A DNA stretch of 64,000 bases from Sneathiella aquimaris (GCF_026409565.1 NZ_CP112881.1:1907501-1971500), one strand, 5' to 3'. Positions 34,228 to 43,872 are shown, counted from the stretch's first letter. Numbers and translations are program-made. The notes: generated by a model from the letters alone, not told the origin.

Positions 34228-35292
34228 ATGAATGCAGAACAGATTAAAAACGCGTTGGTAACAGTGCGCGAGGAAAACCCCGGGATCAGGGCGCGTGATG
34301 CTGCACAGAAAATTGGTGTTTCAGAAGCAGAGCTTCTTGCCGCGCAAGTTGGACACTTGGTTGTTCGGCTGAATAATGAGCCAATTGACATTCTGAAAGC
34401 GTTGGAGGCTGTTGGTGAGGTGATGGCGCTTTCTCGAAATGAACACTGTGTTCATGAACGCAAAGGGGTTTACAAAGACCTTAAAGTGTTTGGAAAAGGG
34501 GCTGCGCAGCATGTTTTAATGATCAACCCGGACATTGATCTTCGGATTTTTATTTCCAACTGGGCCTTCGTTTTCGCTGTGTTGCAAGACGGGGATACCG
34601 GACCGCGGAGCAGTCTGCAGTTCTTTGACAAAGAAGGGGCGGCAATTCACAAAGTTTATCTGACAGAAGCGTCTAACACAGAGGCATTCGCTTCTATTGT
34701 CAAGATATTCACAGCCGACGATCAGACAATTCCACTCGACATACAGGCCTATGAAAAAACGGCGCCGCAACAAGAAGACGGTGACGTTAATTGGCCGAAA
34801 TTTCGCGAACATTGGGAAAAAATGCAAGATGTACATGAGTTTTTTCCTTTGCTTCGTAAATTCAAAATCTCCCGATTGCAGGGGCATCGCCATATCGGTG
34901 AAGATTTTGCGCGCAAGGTGCCGAACTCTTCGGCGCAGACCGTTTTGGAACTCGCCGCGTCCAACGATTTTGAAGTAATGGTTTTTGTTGGCAATCGGGG
35001 CATTGTTCAAATTCATACAGGCCAGATCAACACGTTAAAGGAATATGGGGCCTGGTATAATATTTTGGACCCCAAGTTTAATTTGCATCTCGATCAAAGT
35101 GGAATTGCTGAAACTTGGATCACTCGTAAGCCAACGAAAGATGGCCTGATCAGTTCAATGGAGGTTTTCGACAAAAATGGCGACCTGATCGTAACCTTTT
35201 TCGGCAAGCGTCAGGAAGGCAACCCAGAGCAGGCATTGTGGCGGGAAATCCTCGAAGAAATCACTGACAAAGAGGCGCAAAATGCCGCTTGA
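34228..35292 (+). CDS. hmuS: Haem-degrading/haem-transfer factor HemS/HmuS
   Basis: 354 residues from the ATG at 34228 (AAAGGAAC upstream). Two tandem HemS repeats of about 165 residues: the first with MALSRNEHCVHERKGVYKDL and LDLRIFISNWAFVFAV-type motif (here IDLRIFISNWAFVFAV), the second with IVQIHTGQINTLKEYGAWYN and LDPKFNLHLD. HemS/HmuS/ChuS-type cytoplasmic proteins bind incoming haem and pass it on or break it down. Its stop overlaps exbB by 11 bases. Confidence 0.92.
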   Translation: MNAEQIKNALVTVREENPGIRARDAAQKIGVSEAELLAAQVGHLVVRLNNEPIDILKALEAVGEVMALSRNEHCVHERKGVYKDLKVFGKGAAQHVLMINPDIDLRIFISNWAFVFAVLQDGDTGPRSSLQFFDKEGAAIHKVYLTEASNTEAFASIVKIFTADDQTIPLDIQAYEKTAPQQEDGDVNWPKFREHWEKMQDVHEFFPLLRKFKISRLQGHRHIGEDFARKVPNSSAQTVLELAASNDFEVMVFVGNRGIVQIHTGQINTLKEYGAWYNILDPKFNLHLDQSGIAETWITRKPTKDGLISSMEVFDKNGDLIVTFFGKRQEGNPEQALWREILEEITDKEAQNAA

Positions 35293-35872
35293 TGGGTTTG
35301 AAAAGCTTGGGCCAATGGGAATTCCGTTGGTCCTATGCTCTGTTCTTGCTGCGATGGTTGTTCTGGAGCGCCTTGTTTACAGCCTTAAATTCGGGCGGCA
35401 GAAGAAAAAGGTTCTGTCTCGCTTGAACAAACTTCTTTCTGACCATGCTGATTGCAGCAAACCCTTGCGGGATGAAATTGTCAGTGATGCTCTGGAAAAA
35501 CTGAGGGTTCAGTCACAGTCCGGAATTCGGTTTTTACGGATCATTGCGACCCTCAGTCCCCTTATCGGATTACTGGGGACGATTTTGGGCATAGTCACTG
35601 CGTTTAAGGTGATCGCCAGTCAAACAGGACCTGTCTCACCAAACCTGATTGCAGACGGATTGTGGGAGGCCATGTTGACAACGGGCTTTGGATTATTCAT
35701 CGCACTTCCGTCGATTTTTCTGGCCTATCTTTTTCAGTATTTTTCCGAGCAAAGACTGGCAGCCTTGGCGAGTGCGTTAAACGCTGCCTCGTTGGAACAG
35801 GAAGTCATGAAGGAGCGGGCGGCAATGTCGGCTGGTAGTGGCGTGCCTACGCCGCGGGACCAGGCCGCATGA
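35282..35872 (+). CDS. exbB: ExbB-type proton channel subunit
   Basis: 196 residues, MotA/TolQ/ExbB family, three membrane segments: GIPLVLCSVLAAMVVLERLV, then a cytoplasmic loop, then LRIIATLSPLIGLLGTILGI and LWEAMLTTGFGLFIALPSIF. The conserved TLSPLIGLLGT and LWEA(M/L)xTTxxGL motifs are complete. Shorter than E. coli ExbB at the N-terminus, which is common for systems encoded inside an uptake operon. Overlaps both neighbours. Confidence 0.93.
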   Translation: MPLDGFEKLGPMGIPLVLCSVLAAMVVLERLVYSLKFGRQKKKVLSRLNKLLSDHADCSKPLRDEIVSDALEKLRVQSQSGIRFLRIIATLSPLIGLLGTILGIVTAFKVIASQTGPVSPNLIADGLWEAMLTTGFGLFIALPSIFLAYLFQYFSEQRLAALASALNAASLEQEVMKERAAMSAGSGVPTPRDQAA

Positions 35873-36300
35873 TCCAGCTTCGCACAGAACAGGAGCATGG
35901 TGCGGGTCTTGTCGATCTTGCGCCGGATCTTACGCCCATGCTTGATATATTGTTTATCCTGCTGGTGTTTTTCATGCTCACCGCAGGAACGGTGCTTCAA
36001 TCCTTTGAAGTCACCTTGCCAGAAGATGTGACGGATGAGATGCCAACGCTAAAAGTATCGAAACCGATCATAATTGAAATTAAAAAAGACGTTTATATCG
36101 TTGATAAAAAACAAATAAATGAATTTAAAAATTTGAAAATATCTGTTCTGGAACTCGTCAAGCGCAATCCCGATCAGGAACTGGTGATTGCGGGAGACAA
36201 GGATGTCTCCATCGATCGCCTCTTGGGCCTTCTTACCTACCTTCAAACCCAAAATATCAAAACCGCCAATATCTTAATGACACGAGGAACGGGTCAATGA
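35869..36300 (+). CDS. exbD: ExbD-type proton channel subunit
   Basis: 143 residues with one membrane segment (LDILFILLVFFMLTAGTVL) preceded by DLAPDLTPMLD; the Asp in PMLDILF is the proton-carrying residue of ExbD/TolR. The periplasmic part has the ExbD pattern KPIIIEIKKD, LVIAGDKDVSIDRLLGLLTYL. ATGA overlaps with exbB and hmuT show tight coupling. With ExbB and TonB it energises the haem receptor. Confidence 0.93.
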   Translation: MIQLRTEQEHGAGLVDLAPDLTPMLDILFILLVFFMLTAGTVLQSFEVTLPEDVTDEMPTLKVSKPIIIEIKKDVYIVDKKQINEFKNLKISVLELVKRNPDQELVIAGDKDVSIDRLLGLLTYLQTQNIKTANILMTRGTGQ

Positions 36301-37139
36301 AACTGTTAAATCTAACATGCCAATCCATTCTGGCCCTGTTCATGATGGGCGGCATGGTAACGGCAGAGGCTCCCGAAAAGTTGGTGACTGTAGGGGGCGC
36401 AATCACTGAAATTGTGTACGCTCTCGGTTCGGGGCATCAGGTGGTTGGGAATGATACAACCAGCTATTACCCGCCAGAGGCCGCACGCCAGCCTAAAGTC
36501 GGATACCAAAGAGCCTTGTCGGCTGAGGGGATTATCTCACTTGCCCCGGACCTTTTATTGCTCTCCAGTGATGCAGGGCCCGCCCCGGTATTAAAACAGC
36601 TTTCCGCCATTGGTTTGGGACAGATTGTTATACCGGCCGCCCATACTCTGGAACAGACCTTTCTGAATATCGCCGACATTGGAAAAGTGTTGAAGCGTGA
36701 AAAGGAAAGTGCCCATCTATTGAAAGCGCTGCGGCTGTCACTTGAAGATTTAAAAGTAAAAAAACAAACCAATGCGGGCAGGCCGAAAATCTTGTTCATG
36801 ATGAAGCATGGCGGGGGCCCGATGATGGTTGCGGGTCAGGAAACAGCGGCGGAAGGCATTATTTCTTTGGCGGGCGGTGAAAATGCTGTGTCAGAATATT
36901 CTGGATTTCGGCCCTTAACCGCCGAGGCGATTATTCAGCAGGCGCCTGATTTTATTTTGACCACGCATTCGGCCCTGCAAGGCGCCGGTGGGATTGATGG
37001 TCTTCTAAAAGCACCGGGTGTGTCCCTCACACCGGCGGGGCGTTCAAGGCAGGTGATTGGCATGGATGCGTTGTTACTATTGGGGTTTGGACCCAGAACC
37101 ATCAGTGCGGCGCACACTTTATTTGACAAAATTCACTAG
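36297..37139 (+). CDS. hmuT: Periplasmic haem-binding protein HmuT
   Basis: 280 residues with a short signal (LTCQSILALFMMGGMVTA). Class III periplasmic binding fold: VTVGGAITEIVYALGSGHQV, DTTSYYPPEA, KVGYQRALSAEGIISLAPDL and MMKHGGGPMMVAGQETAAEG. The DTTSYYP tyrosine pair fits the haem-ligating position of HmuT/ShuT. It hands haem to HmuUV. It overlaps exbD by four bases and precedes hmuU by 11. Confidence 0.92.
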   Translation: MKLLNLTCQSILALFMMGGMVTAEAPEKLVTVGGAITEIVYALGSGHQVVGNDTTSYYPPEAARQPKVGYQRALSAEGIISLAPDLLLLSSDAGPAPVLKQLSAIGLGQIVIPAAHTLEQTFLNIADIGKVLKREKESAHLLKALRLSLEDLKVKKQTNAGRPKILFMMKHGGGPMMVAGQETAAEGIISLAGGENAVSEYSGFRPLTAEAIIQQAPDFILTTHSALQGAGGIDGLLKAPGVSLTPAGRSRQVIGMDALLLLGFGPRTISAAHTLFDKIH

Positions 37140-37150
37140 GCCTAAACGTT

Positions 37151-38188
37151 ATGACCCCATTAAGTCCTTCTGTTGCTGTGGCCAATGATAAAACTCAGAA
37201 ACGATTTGTTTTGATCCTGTTTGCAGGGCTGTGCCTTTCTCTTATCGTAGCCGCGACCATTGGGGCCGTATCGATCCCAGTTGCAGATCTGGTCGTTTGG
37301 TCCTTAAGCGATTTGCAGGAAAATGTTCTGTCTAATATACGGGCACCCAGGCTGGTTTTGGCAGCATTGGTTGGGGCGGCCCTTTCGATTTCTGGCGCCG
37401 CCCTGCAAGGCCTGTTTCGGAATGCCCTCGCGGACCCGGGCTTGATCGGTGTTTCCAGTGGCGCCCATCTGTCGGTAGCGATTGTTATTGTGTTCGCCGG
37501 ATCAATCGGGGGAATTGGGGGGTTGTATGCGTTAAGCCTCGCTGCTTTTCTTGGAAGCCTGCTTGCATGTTTCGTGATTTTTCAGTTCGCCAGAATGAGC
37601 GGTACTCTATCTGTGACGTTCATGTTGTTGACCGGGGTTGCGATAAATGCGTTGGCAATGGCGGGCGTGGGGTTTCTTAGTTTTATCAGCGATGATCAGC
37701 AGCTTCGTGCCATCAGTCTTTGGTCAATGGGTAGTGTTGGCGGGGCGCTTTGGCCGTCGGTTCTGGTTTGCGGCTCGGTTGTTGTTCCTGCGGTTTTTTT
37801 TCTTCTGCGCAATGCTTCGGCAATGAACATTCTTTTATTGGGCGAAGAAGAAGCCCAATATTTGGGCGTGGATAGCAACCGGGTAAAACGGAACATTATT
37901 ATTTGTACGGCCTTATGCGTCGGGGCGTCCGTTGCCTTGACAGGCTTGATCGGCTTCGTTGGTTTGGTGGTGCCGCATCTTGTCCGCCTTGTGATCGGTC
38001 CTGATCATCGCTGGCTTATTCCAGCTTCAGCATTGCTTGGCGGTATCTTGCTGACAATTGCGGATACCATCGCCAGAACGCTTGTCGCACCAACAGAAAT
38101 GCCCGTGGGTATTCTGACCAGCTTAATTGGCGGCCCCTTTTTCCTTTGGTTGCTGATGCGCCAATTCACCGGACGGTTTGGACTATGA
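37151..38188 (+). CDS. hmuU: Haem ABC transporter permease HmuU
   Basis: 345 residues, FecCD family, about ten membrane segments. Typical motifs are NIRAPRLVLAALVGAALSIS, GAALQGLFRNALADPGLIGV, SSGAHLSVAIVIVFAG, then GFVGLVVPHLVRLVIGPDHR and the terminal GILTSLIGGPFFLWLLMRQ. It forms the inner-membrane channel for haem. Its stop overlaps the hmuV ATG as ATGA. Confidence 0.93.
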   Translation: MTPLSPSVAVANDKTQKRFVLILFAGLCLSLIVAATIGAVSIPVADLVVWSLSDLQENVLSNIRAPRLVLAALVGAALSISGAALQGLFRNALADPGLIGVSSGAHLSVAIVIVFAGSIGGIGGLYALSLAAFLGSLLACFVIFQFARMSGTLSVTFMLLTGVAINALAMAGVGFLSFISDDQQLRAISLWSMGSVGGALWPSVLVCGSVVVPAVFFLLRNASAMNILLLGEEEAQYLGVDSNRVKRNIIICTALCVGASVALTGLIGFVGLVVPHLVRLVIGPDHRWLIPASALLGGILLTIADTIARTLVAPTEMPVGILTSLIGGPFFLWLLMRQFTGRFGL

Positions 38189-38985
38189 TTGACATCTCAC
38201 ACCTTTCCCTTGACCAACAGGGAAACAGTATCCTGAGCGATATCTCGACGCAAATTCCAACCGGCAGGATTACCGCAATCCTTGGGCCAAATGGTGCAGG
38301 AAAATCCAGTTTGTTGAAATGCCTCACGGGGGCGACGAAAAATTACACAGGAAATATTCAGTATGACGGCCGGGACCTCAGATCCTATAAACTGGCTGAT
38401 CTTGCTAAGAAACGCGCCGTTCTATCGCAGCATCTCACTGTCGGTTTTCCATTCTCCGTGAGTGAAATCGTTCTCATGGGCCGTAACCCTTATTCAAAAA
38501 CCGGATCCGACCGGGAGGATGTCCACATTGTAGATCAGGTGCTGGCATTGGTGGATGCCCGGCATCTTAAAAATCGGCTCTTTCCCTCTTTATCCGGGGG
38601 AGAACAACAACGTGTGCAATTGGCGCGCATACTGGCTCAATTGTGGCGACAAACGGGGGCTTGTCTTTTTCTCGATGAGCCAACCTCTGCACTTGACCTG
38701 AAACATCAATTCGCCGTGCTGTCGCTTATCCAGAAACTGAGTTTTGACCAGTCATTTACAGTTATTTGCGTATTGCATGATCTTAATATGGCAAAGATTT
38801 TCTGTGACCATGCGATCTTGTTGAAGGGTGGGGGATTGCATGCGGTAGGGGAGGCAAAACAGATTATTAATCCGGAGACGATCAACGACGTATATCAGGT
38901 TTCAATGGCGGAAGTATCGGATGGATCTTCAGGACAGAAACATCTTATCTATCAGCTTCCTATTGCGCGGCGTCCGATATCTTAA
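38185..38985 (+). CDS. hmuV: Haem ABC transporter ATP-binding protein HmuV
   Basis: 266 residues from the ATG at 38185 that overlaps the hmuU stop; an upstream in-frame start inside hmuU is unlikely. Walker A GPNGAGKSSLLKCL, Q-loop LSQHLTVGFPFSVSEIVLMG, signature LSGGEQQRVQLARI, Walker B CLFLDEPTSALD, switch His VLHDLNMA. The LAQLWRQTGACLFLDEPTSA stretch between signature and Walker B is characteristic of HmuV. Last gene of the operon; no clear terminator follows. Confidence 0.93.
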   Translation: MIDISHLSLDQQGNSILSDISTQIPTGRITAILGPNGAGKSSLLKCLTGATKNYTGNIQYDGRDLRSYKLADLAKKRAVLSQHLTVGFPFSVSEIVLMGRNPYSKTGSDREDVHIVDQVLALVDARHLKNRLFPSLSGGEQQRVQLARILAQLWRQTGACLFLDEPTSALDLKHQFAVLSLIQKLSFDQSFTVICVLHDLNMAKIFCDHAILLKGGGLHAVGEAKQIINPETINDVYQVSMAEVSDGSSGQKHLIYQLPIARRPIS

Positions 38986-39074
38986 CGATAATATATTGTA
39001 TACGGACATTGCGTTTTGTGAAAGAATTACAAATATTAATGTTTCTGTTTTCCATTAAAAAAGGCAGGTAAGCA

Positions 39075-39455
39075 ATGTCCGAAAATGACCATGTCCCACT
39101 GGGGGACATTGCTTTTCTCGATCATATCGCGACCAATGCCAGCCCCGCCGCTGCGCGCGCACTTCTGGAAAGCGTCCCGGGGGCAATCTTCGAAGAACTT
39201 GAAAAAATCAGCAACGCGCTTGTTGCAAAAGATAGTGTCGCCTTGAAGTCTGCGTGTCACAGTCTGCGGGGCGCCTGTTATTCCATACAGGCAACGCGGT
39301 TGGCTGAAACGGCACGCCAAATGGAAGAGATAGCGACGGATTTGACGCTCGCACAGGACTATCTTGACTATCTGCAGAATGTGGGAGCCGAAACTGTCGA
39401 CTGGTGGACAGAATTTCTGGATGGGGGACGGTATCTTGAGGCTTCTGAGCCCTAG
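39075..39455 (+). CDS. Stand-alone HPt (histidine phosphotransfer) protein
   Basis: 126 residues forming a single HPt four-helix domain. The phosphoryl-accepting site is His62 in ALKSACHSLRGACYSIQATR, matching the HPt pattern AH-x-LKG, followed by RLAETARQMEE. No receiver, kinase or other domain. AGGCAGG precedes the ATG. No histidine kinase gene is adjacent, so its partner is elsewhere, possibly one of the signalling proteins encoded at 47-63 kb. Confidence 0.82.
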   Translation: MSENDHVPLGDIAFLDHIATNASPAAARALLESVPGAIFEELEKISNALVAKDSVALKSACHSLRGACYSIQATRLAETARQMEEIATDLTLAQDYLDYLQNVGAETVDWWTEFLDGGRYLEASEP

Positions 39456-39547
39456 TGGATTATTTTCAAATCGCGCTGTAAATAATTGTTTTCGCTAGCC
39501 ATATTCCTTCAGGTTGATATGCTGGGTCATCATTTTCCGGGGGGGCT

Positions 39548-42241
39548 ATGGAAGATTTTTTTCTGCTTTTTATAATACTCGTACCCTTTGCGTTGGTCGG
39601 TCTCTTGATCTGGCTGGTTTTAAAGGTCCGATCATTGGAACGCAAATTTGCGTATCTTGTAAAACAGCAATCTGTTTGGTCCCGCACCGATGAGGTTAAG
39701 GGCCGGCCTGTATCGGCACAGACTGAGGTAGTTAAGGATCCGGCGCAGGCTGAACAAGAAAAAGAAAGCCCTACAAAAGATCAGCCACTTTCCCCTCATA
39801 CAGAACAATCTGTGAGTGTAAAAATCAACGCGGACGCTCATCCAGCAGAGCCCGGTATTCAAGAAACTTTCCGGACTGAAAGTGACACTGAAAGTAATAT
39901 TGCCGGGGCGCCGAAGGTAAGCCTGCTGGACCGTCTGACGGATATCCGCATACTGATTTGGATCGGTGGATCCGCCCTCGCGTTAGGCGGGGTCTTCGTC
40001 GTAAAATACTCTTTTGAGCATGAATTGTTAGGTCCCTGGGGTCGGGTGTTGGCCGGTGGGTTGCTGGGGCTGGTAATGCTGGCGGCGTCTGAATGGTTGC
40101 GGCGTCAGGAAGATCTTGGATCGACCCGTCAACACTGGTCCTATTTACCGCTTATTGTCTCGGCGGCGGGTTTTGTAACCCTGTATGGCGCTATCTTCGC
40201 TGGATATGCCCTCTATCAACTGTTTTCGCCTCTGATTGCCCTTTTGTTGATGGCGGTCGTGGCCGCTTCGGGATTGGTTTATTCCTTGTTATTGGGACCT
40301 CCCATTGCTTTGCTGGCAGTGATTGGCGCGTATCTTGTCCCTCTATTGGTATCAACAGAAAACCCTTCTACCGAGATGTTGTATCTGTATCTTGGGGGTG
40401 TCATGGCCGGCAGTTTTCTATTCCTAAGATATCGGCAATGGCCTTTCATCGCCGGCGTCAATCTGCTGTTTGCTGTTCTGTGGTTCTTGATGTGGCTGGT
40501 CTTCTCGTCGGTTAAAACGGCAGAAATCATGGTTTTGACGATCTATGGCTGTATGGTCTTGGGCTTGTACCTGTATCAATTTGCAGGGCCTGTTAGCGGG
40601 CCACGGGAAAATGGCTGGCGAACCCTTTACCGTCATCCAGAAAAATGGGCGGTTGCAGCGGTCGCATTCGTCGGATTTATTGGTCTGGCGCTCGCCTTTT
40701 TTTCAAACTATCTGCCAGCCAGCCTAGCACTGCCGTTCTTGTTGTTGCCGATAACAGCGTGGGCCTCTTCCCGAAACGGGTTTTTGGAGACATCCGTTTG
40801 GATCGGACAGGCGTCTTTGCTTATCTATATTGGTTTATGGCCGGAGGGATCCTATCAAAACGGTGTCTTGCAACCGGACCTTGCCGTCATCATCTGGTCT
40901 GCGCTTGGCGGCGCGTTTTATGTTTTGATGGCCGGCTGGCGTCTGAAGTCAGGGATATCGGCCTTTAACGGGATTTTATATGCCGTCTATATGCCACTTC
41001 TCATTTTCTGCCTGTTGTTCTGGAAATATAACGGGTTCGGAACCTCCCTTGAATGGAGTGTTATTGCGTTGGTTCTGGCTGGTGGATATGTGGGGGCCGC
41101 AAGTACAATTCGTCAGAAAATGTCTGAAGAAGCAGGGCGGTTACTGGTGGGCCTGCTGGCGGCGGGTGGCACTGGTGGTCTATCGCTGGCACTTGCGGCC
41201 GCTTTGGAAGCAGAATGGCTGACAATTGCCTTTGCTCTTCAGGTCTTGGCCTTGGGGTGGATCCATCGCCATATCCCGATCAGAATATTCCGACCTATCG
41301 CATCCTTGCTGGCCATCATTGTTATTGTACGGCTCGAAATGGATAGTGAACTCTTTCGTTTTCTGTTTGATGCTTCTCTTTCTGTGGATTGGTATCTCTA
41401 TGGGCTTGGTGTACCGCTTGTTGCTTTTCTTGTTTCCAGGCATATTTTTGGAAAAGAAAAACAGGACTATCTGACGGGTTTGCTGGAAAGTGGCGCGGTG
41501 CTGTTTTGGGTAAGTTTGATTGCGTTGACAGTTCGTCAGTGGATGTCCGGTAGTGACGTCGGATTTCTGGGTTTGAGTTTTGCAGAAGCCAGCATTCATG
41601 TTGTCAGTTGGCTCTTGAATGCCCTTGGGCTGTATTGGTTGGCCAGTCGGCGGTCAAATCCGGTGCGAGAGTGGGCCTGGAAAATCCTGGGAGCCTTCGG
41701 ACTTGGGGTGCTCGTGTTCGGAACGATGCTTCTGTTAAATCCGATGATTAGCCGGTCAGGGGAAGTAGGAAGCTGGTATCTGATCAATTGGCTTTCGTTT
41801 GGGTATATCGGCACTGCGGTCATCCTGCTCATGGGTACACGGGTGTTGAGATCAGATCATCTGAAATATGGACCCTATATTGTAGGCCTCGCTGGATTGC
41901 TGGGGTTTTGGTATCTGAATACAGAAATACGGCACTTCTTTAATGGTCCTGACATGTTGCTGGGATCGGTAGGAGAGACCGAAATGTATGCCTATTCTGT
42001 AGGCTGGTTATGTTATGCGGGCGCTGGCATGGGGTTAGGTATTGCACGGGACAGGCATCGTATCCTTCAGGCGGCGTTATTATTATTACTGCTGACCGCA
42101 GTGAAGGTTTTCTTTTTTGATATGTCCGCCTTGGAAGGCTTGTTACGAGCTGCGTCGTTTCTGGGGTTGGGCATTGTATTGATCGGGCTGGCGTTTCTGT
42201 ATCAACGATTTGGAAAAAAGAATGTCCATAATAATCCTTGA
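39548..42241 (+). CDS. DUF2339 polytopic membrane protein
   Basis: 897 residues. One N-terminal membrane helix (FLLFIILVPFALVGLLIWLV), a polar, acidic region of about 110 residues, then more than 20 hydrophobic segments starting at RLTDIRILIWIGGSALALGG, the DUF2339 entry motif, followed by KYSFEHELLGPWGRVLAGGL. The function of DUF2339 is unknown. It lies 92 bases after the HPt gene. Length and layout are normal for the family. Confidence 0.85.
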   Translation: MEDFFLLFIILVPFALVGLLIWLVLKVRSLERKFAYLVKQQSVWSRTDEVKGRPVSAQTEVVKDPAQAEQEKESPTKDQPLSPHTEQSVSVKINADAHPAEPGIQETFRTESDTESNIAGAPKVSLLDRLTDIRILIWIGGSALALGGVFVVKYSFEHELLGPWGRVLAGGLLGLVMLAASEWLRRQEDLGSTRQHWSYLPLIVSAAGFVTLYGAIFAGYALYQLFSPLIALLLMAVVAASGLVYSLLLGPPIALLAVIGAYLVPLLVSTENPSTEMLYLYLGGVMAGSFLFLRYRQWPFIAGVNLLFAVLWFLMWLVFSSVKTAEIMVLTIYGCMVLGLYLYQFAGPVSGPRENGWRTLYRHPEKWAVAAVAFVGFIGLALAFFSNYLPASLALPFLLLPITAWASSRNGFLETSVWIGQASLLIYIGLWPEGSYQNGVLQPDLAVIIWSALGGAFYVLMAGWRLKSGISAFNGILYAVYMPLLIFCLLFWKYNGFGTSLEWSVIALVLAGGYVGAASTIRQKMSEEAGRLLVGLLAAGGTGGLSLALAAALEAEWLTIAFALQVLALGWIHRHIPIRIFRPIASLLAIIVIVRLEMDSELFRFLFDASLSVDWYLYGLGVPLVAFLVSRHIFGKEKQDYLTGLLESGAVLFWVSLIALTVRQWMSGSDVGFLGLSFAEASIHVVSWLLNALGLYWLASRRSNPVREWAWKILGAFGLGVLVFGTMLLLNPMISRSGEVGSWYLINWLSFGYIGTAVILLMGTRVLRSDHLKYGPYIVGLAGLLGFWYLNTEIRHFFNGPDMLLGSVGETEMYAYSVGWLCYAGAGMGLGIARDRHRILQAALLLLLLTAVKVFFFDMSALEGLLRAASFLGLGIVLIGLAFLYQRFGKKNVHNNP

Positions 42242-42299
42242 TATAGTTACATATGAAACTATTATTAGCACCATGAGCTATTGCTGAAGGGAACAGAGA

Positions 42300-42857
42300 A
42301 TGAAAATTCAGAAAATTCATCATGTGGCGTACCGGTGCAGGGATGCGAAGGAAACTGTCGATTGGTATGTAAAATACCTGAATATGGATTTTGTTCTGGC
42401 GATTGCCGAAAATGAAGTTCCTTCGACGAAGGCGCCTGATCCATACATGCATGTATTTCTGGATGCTGGGAATGGAAACATCCTGGCATTTTTTGAGCTG
42501 CCGAATTCCCCTGATATGGGGAAGGACCCCAATACGCCTGAATGGGTTCAGCATCTTGCGTTAAAAGTTGGAAGTATGGACGAGCTCCTCGCAGCGAAAG
42601 AGCGGTTTGAAGCCGACGGCATTGATGTGCTTGGTCCGGTCAACCACACTTTGTTTCAGTCCATCTATTTTTTCGACCCAAATGGTCATCGGATCGAACT
42701 TGCCGCAAATACTGATACGGCGGAAATGAACGCCAAACTGGACCATGTAAAGTGGGAAATGCTGGAAGAATGGAGCCGGACAAAACGGGCCCCCCAACAT
42801 GCACGGTGGATGCATGACGGCAGTGTAGAGCCGGATTTTGCGAAAACGGAAAAGTAA
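42300..42857 (+). CDS. VOC-superfamily (glyoxalase/extradiol dioxygenase-like) protein
   Basis: 185 residues with two beta-alpha-beta-beta-beta units. Metal-binding candidates are His7/His8 (IQKIHHVAYRC), the His of EWVQHLALKVG and the Glu in FDPNGHRIELAA. A charged C-terminal extension (WEMLEEWSRTKRAPQHARWM) goes beyond the domain. It overlaps nothing and ends one base before the FAH-family gene, so the two are one unit. A ring-cleavage or isomerase role in aromatic breakdown is plausible from this pairing but unproven. Confidence 0.83.
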   Translation: MKIQKIHHVAYRCRDAKETVDWYVKYLNMDFVLAIAENEVPSTKAPDPYMHVFLDAGNGNILAFFELPNSPDMGKDPNTPEWVQHLALKVGSMDELLAAKERFEADGIDVLGPVNHTLFQSIYFFDPNGHRIELAANTDTAEMNAKLDHVKWEMLEEWSRTKRAPQHARWMHDGSVEPDFAKTEK

Positions 42858-42858
42858 T

Positions 42859-43872
42859 ATGAAATTTGCCTCTTTAAAAAATGAAACGCGGGACGGGCAG
42901 CTTGTTGTCGTTAGCCGCGACCTGACAGAGTGTCTTGCTGTGACTGACATTGCCCCAACGCTGCAATACGCCTTGGATCATTGGGAAGATGTAAAAGGTG
43001 CGTTGGAAGAGGCTTATATTCGGCTAAATAAAGGAACTGCAGAGAAACGGACTGTTTTTGATCAGCAGCAGGCATTGTCGCCGCTTCCCAGAGCATATCA
43101 ATGGGCGGATGGATCCGCCTATGTTAATCATGTTGAACTGGTGCGCAAAGCCCGTGGGGCCGAGATGCCCCCCAGCTTTTGGACCGATCCCCTGATGTAT
43201 CAGGGCGGATCGGATACTTTCCTTGCACCGACCGAAGACATTCCTCTGGTGGAGGACGCCTGGGGACTGGATTTTGAAGGAGAACTCGCCATCGTAACGG
43301 ACGATGTTCCCATGGGCATCCAAAAGAAAGAGGCGTCCGATAAAATTCGACTGGTCATGATGGTAAATGATATTTCCTTGCGCGGATTAATCCCGCCTGA
43401 GTTAGGAAAAGGCTTTGGGTTTTTCCATTCCAAACCTTCCAGTGCGTTTGCGCCTGTGGCGGTGACCCCCGATGAGCTGGGTTCTGACTGGAAAGACGGC
43501 AAGCTTCACCGTCCTTTAGAGGTTACCTATAACGGGACCCTGTTTGGCTGCCCGGATGCTGGAACTGATATGACCTTTGATTTTTTGGATCTTATTCAGC
43601 ACGCGGCAAAAAGCAGAAAACTTGGGGCTGGGGCGATTATCGGATCGGGAACCGTGTCTAATAAACTGGACGGAGGGCCCGGAAAAACTGTCGCTGAAGG
43701 GGGCAGAGGATTTACCTGCCTTGCAGAAATTCGGATGATTGAAACCATCGAAAATGGTCAGCCATCAACGCCCTTCATGAAAACCGGGGATCGTGTTGTG
43801 ATGGAGATGCTGGATCCGTCAGGTCACTCAATCTTCGGGCGGATCGATCAGAAAGTAGTCAAAACTTCCTGA
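42859..43872 (+). CDS. Fumarylacetoacetate hydrolase-family protein
   Basis: 337 residues from the ATG at 42859, one base after the VOC stop. Metal-binding acidic residues are visible in WGLDFEGELAIVTDDVPM and the core carries MMVNDISLRGLIP, GKGFGFFHSKPSSAFAPVAV, then GAGAIIGSGTVSNKL. The N-terminal domain of about 75 residues is of the kind found in longer FAH proteins. Likely hydrolase or decarboxylase in aromatic or tyrosine breakdown. Its 3' end overlaps the end of the facing nagA by 25 bases. Confidence 0.87.
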   Translation: MKFASLKNETRDGQLVVVSRDLTECLAVTDIAPTLQYALDHWEDVKGALEEAYIRLNKGTAEKRTVFDQQQALSPLPRAYQWADGSAYVNHVELVRKARGAEMPPSFWTDPLMYQGGSDTFLAPTEDIPLVEDAWGLDFEGELAIVTDDVPMGIQKKEASDKIRLVMMVNDISLRGLIPPELGKGFGFFHSKPSSAFAPVAVTPDELGSDWKDGKLHRPLEVTYNGTLFGCPDAGTDMTFDFLDLIQHAAKSRKLGAGAIIGSGTVSNKLDGGPGKTVAEGGRGFTCLAEIRMIETIENGQPSTPFMKTGDRVVMEMLDPSGHSIFGRIDQKVVKTS

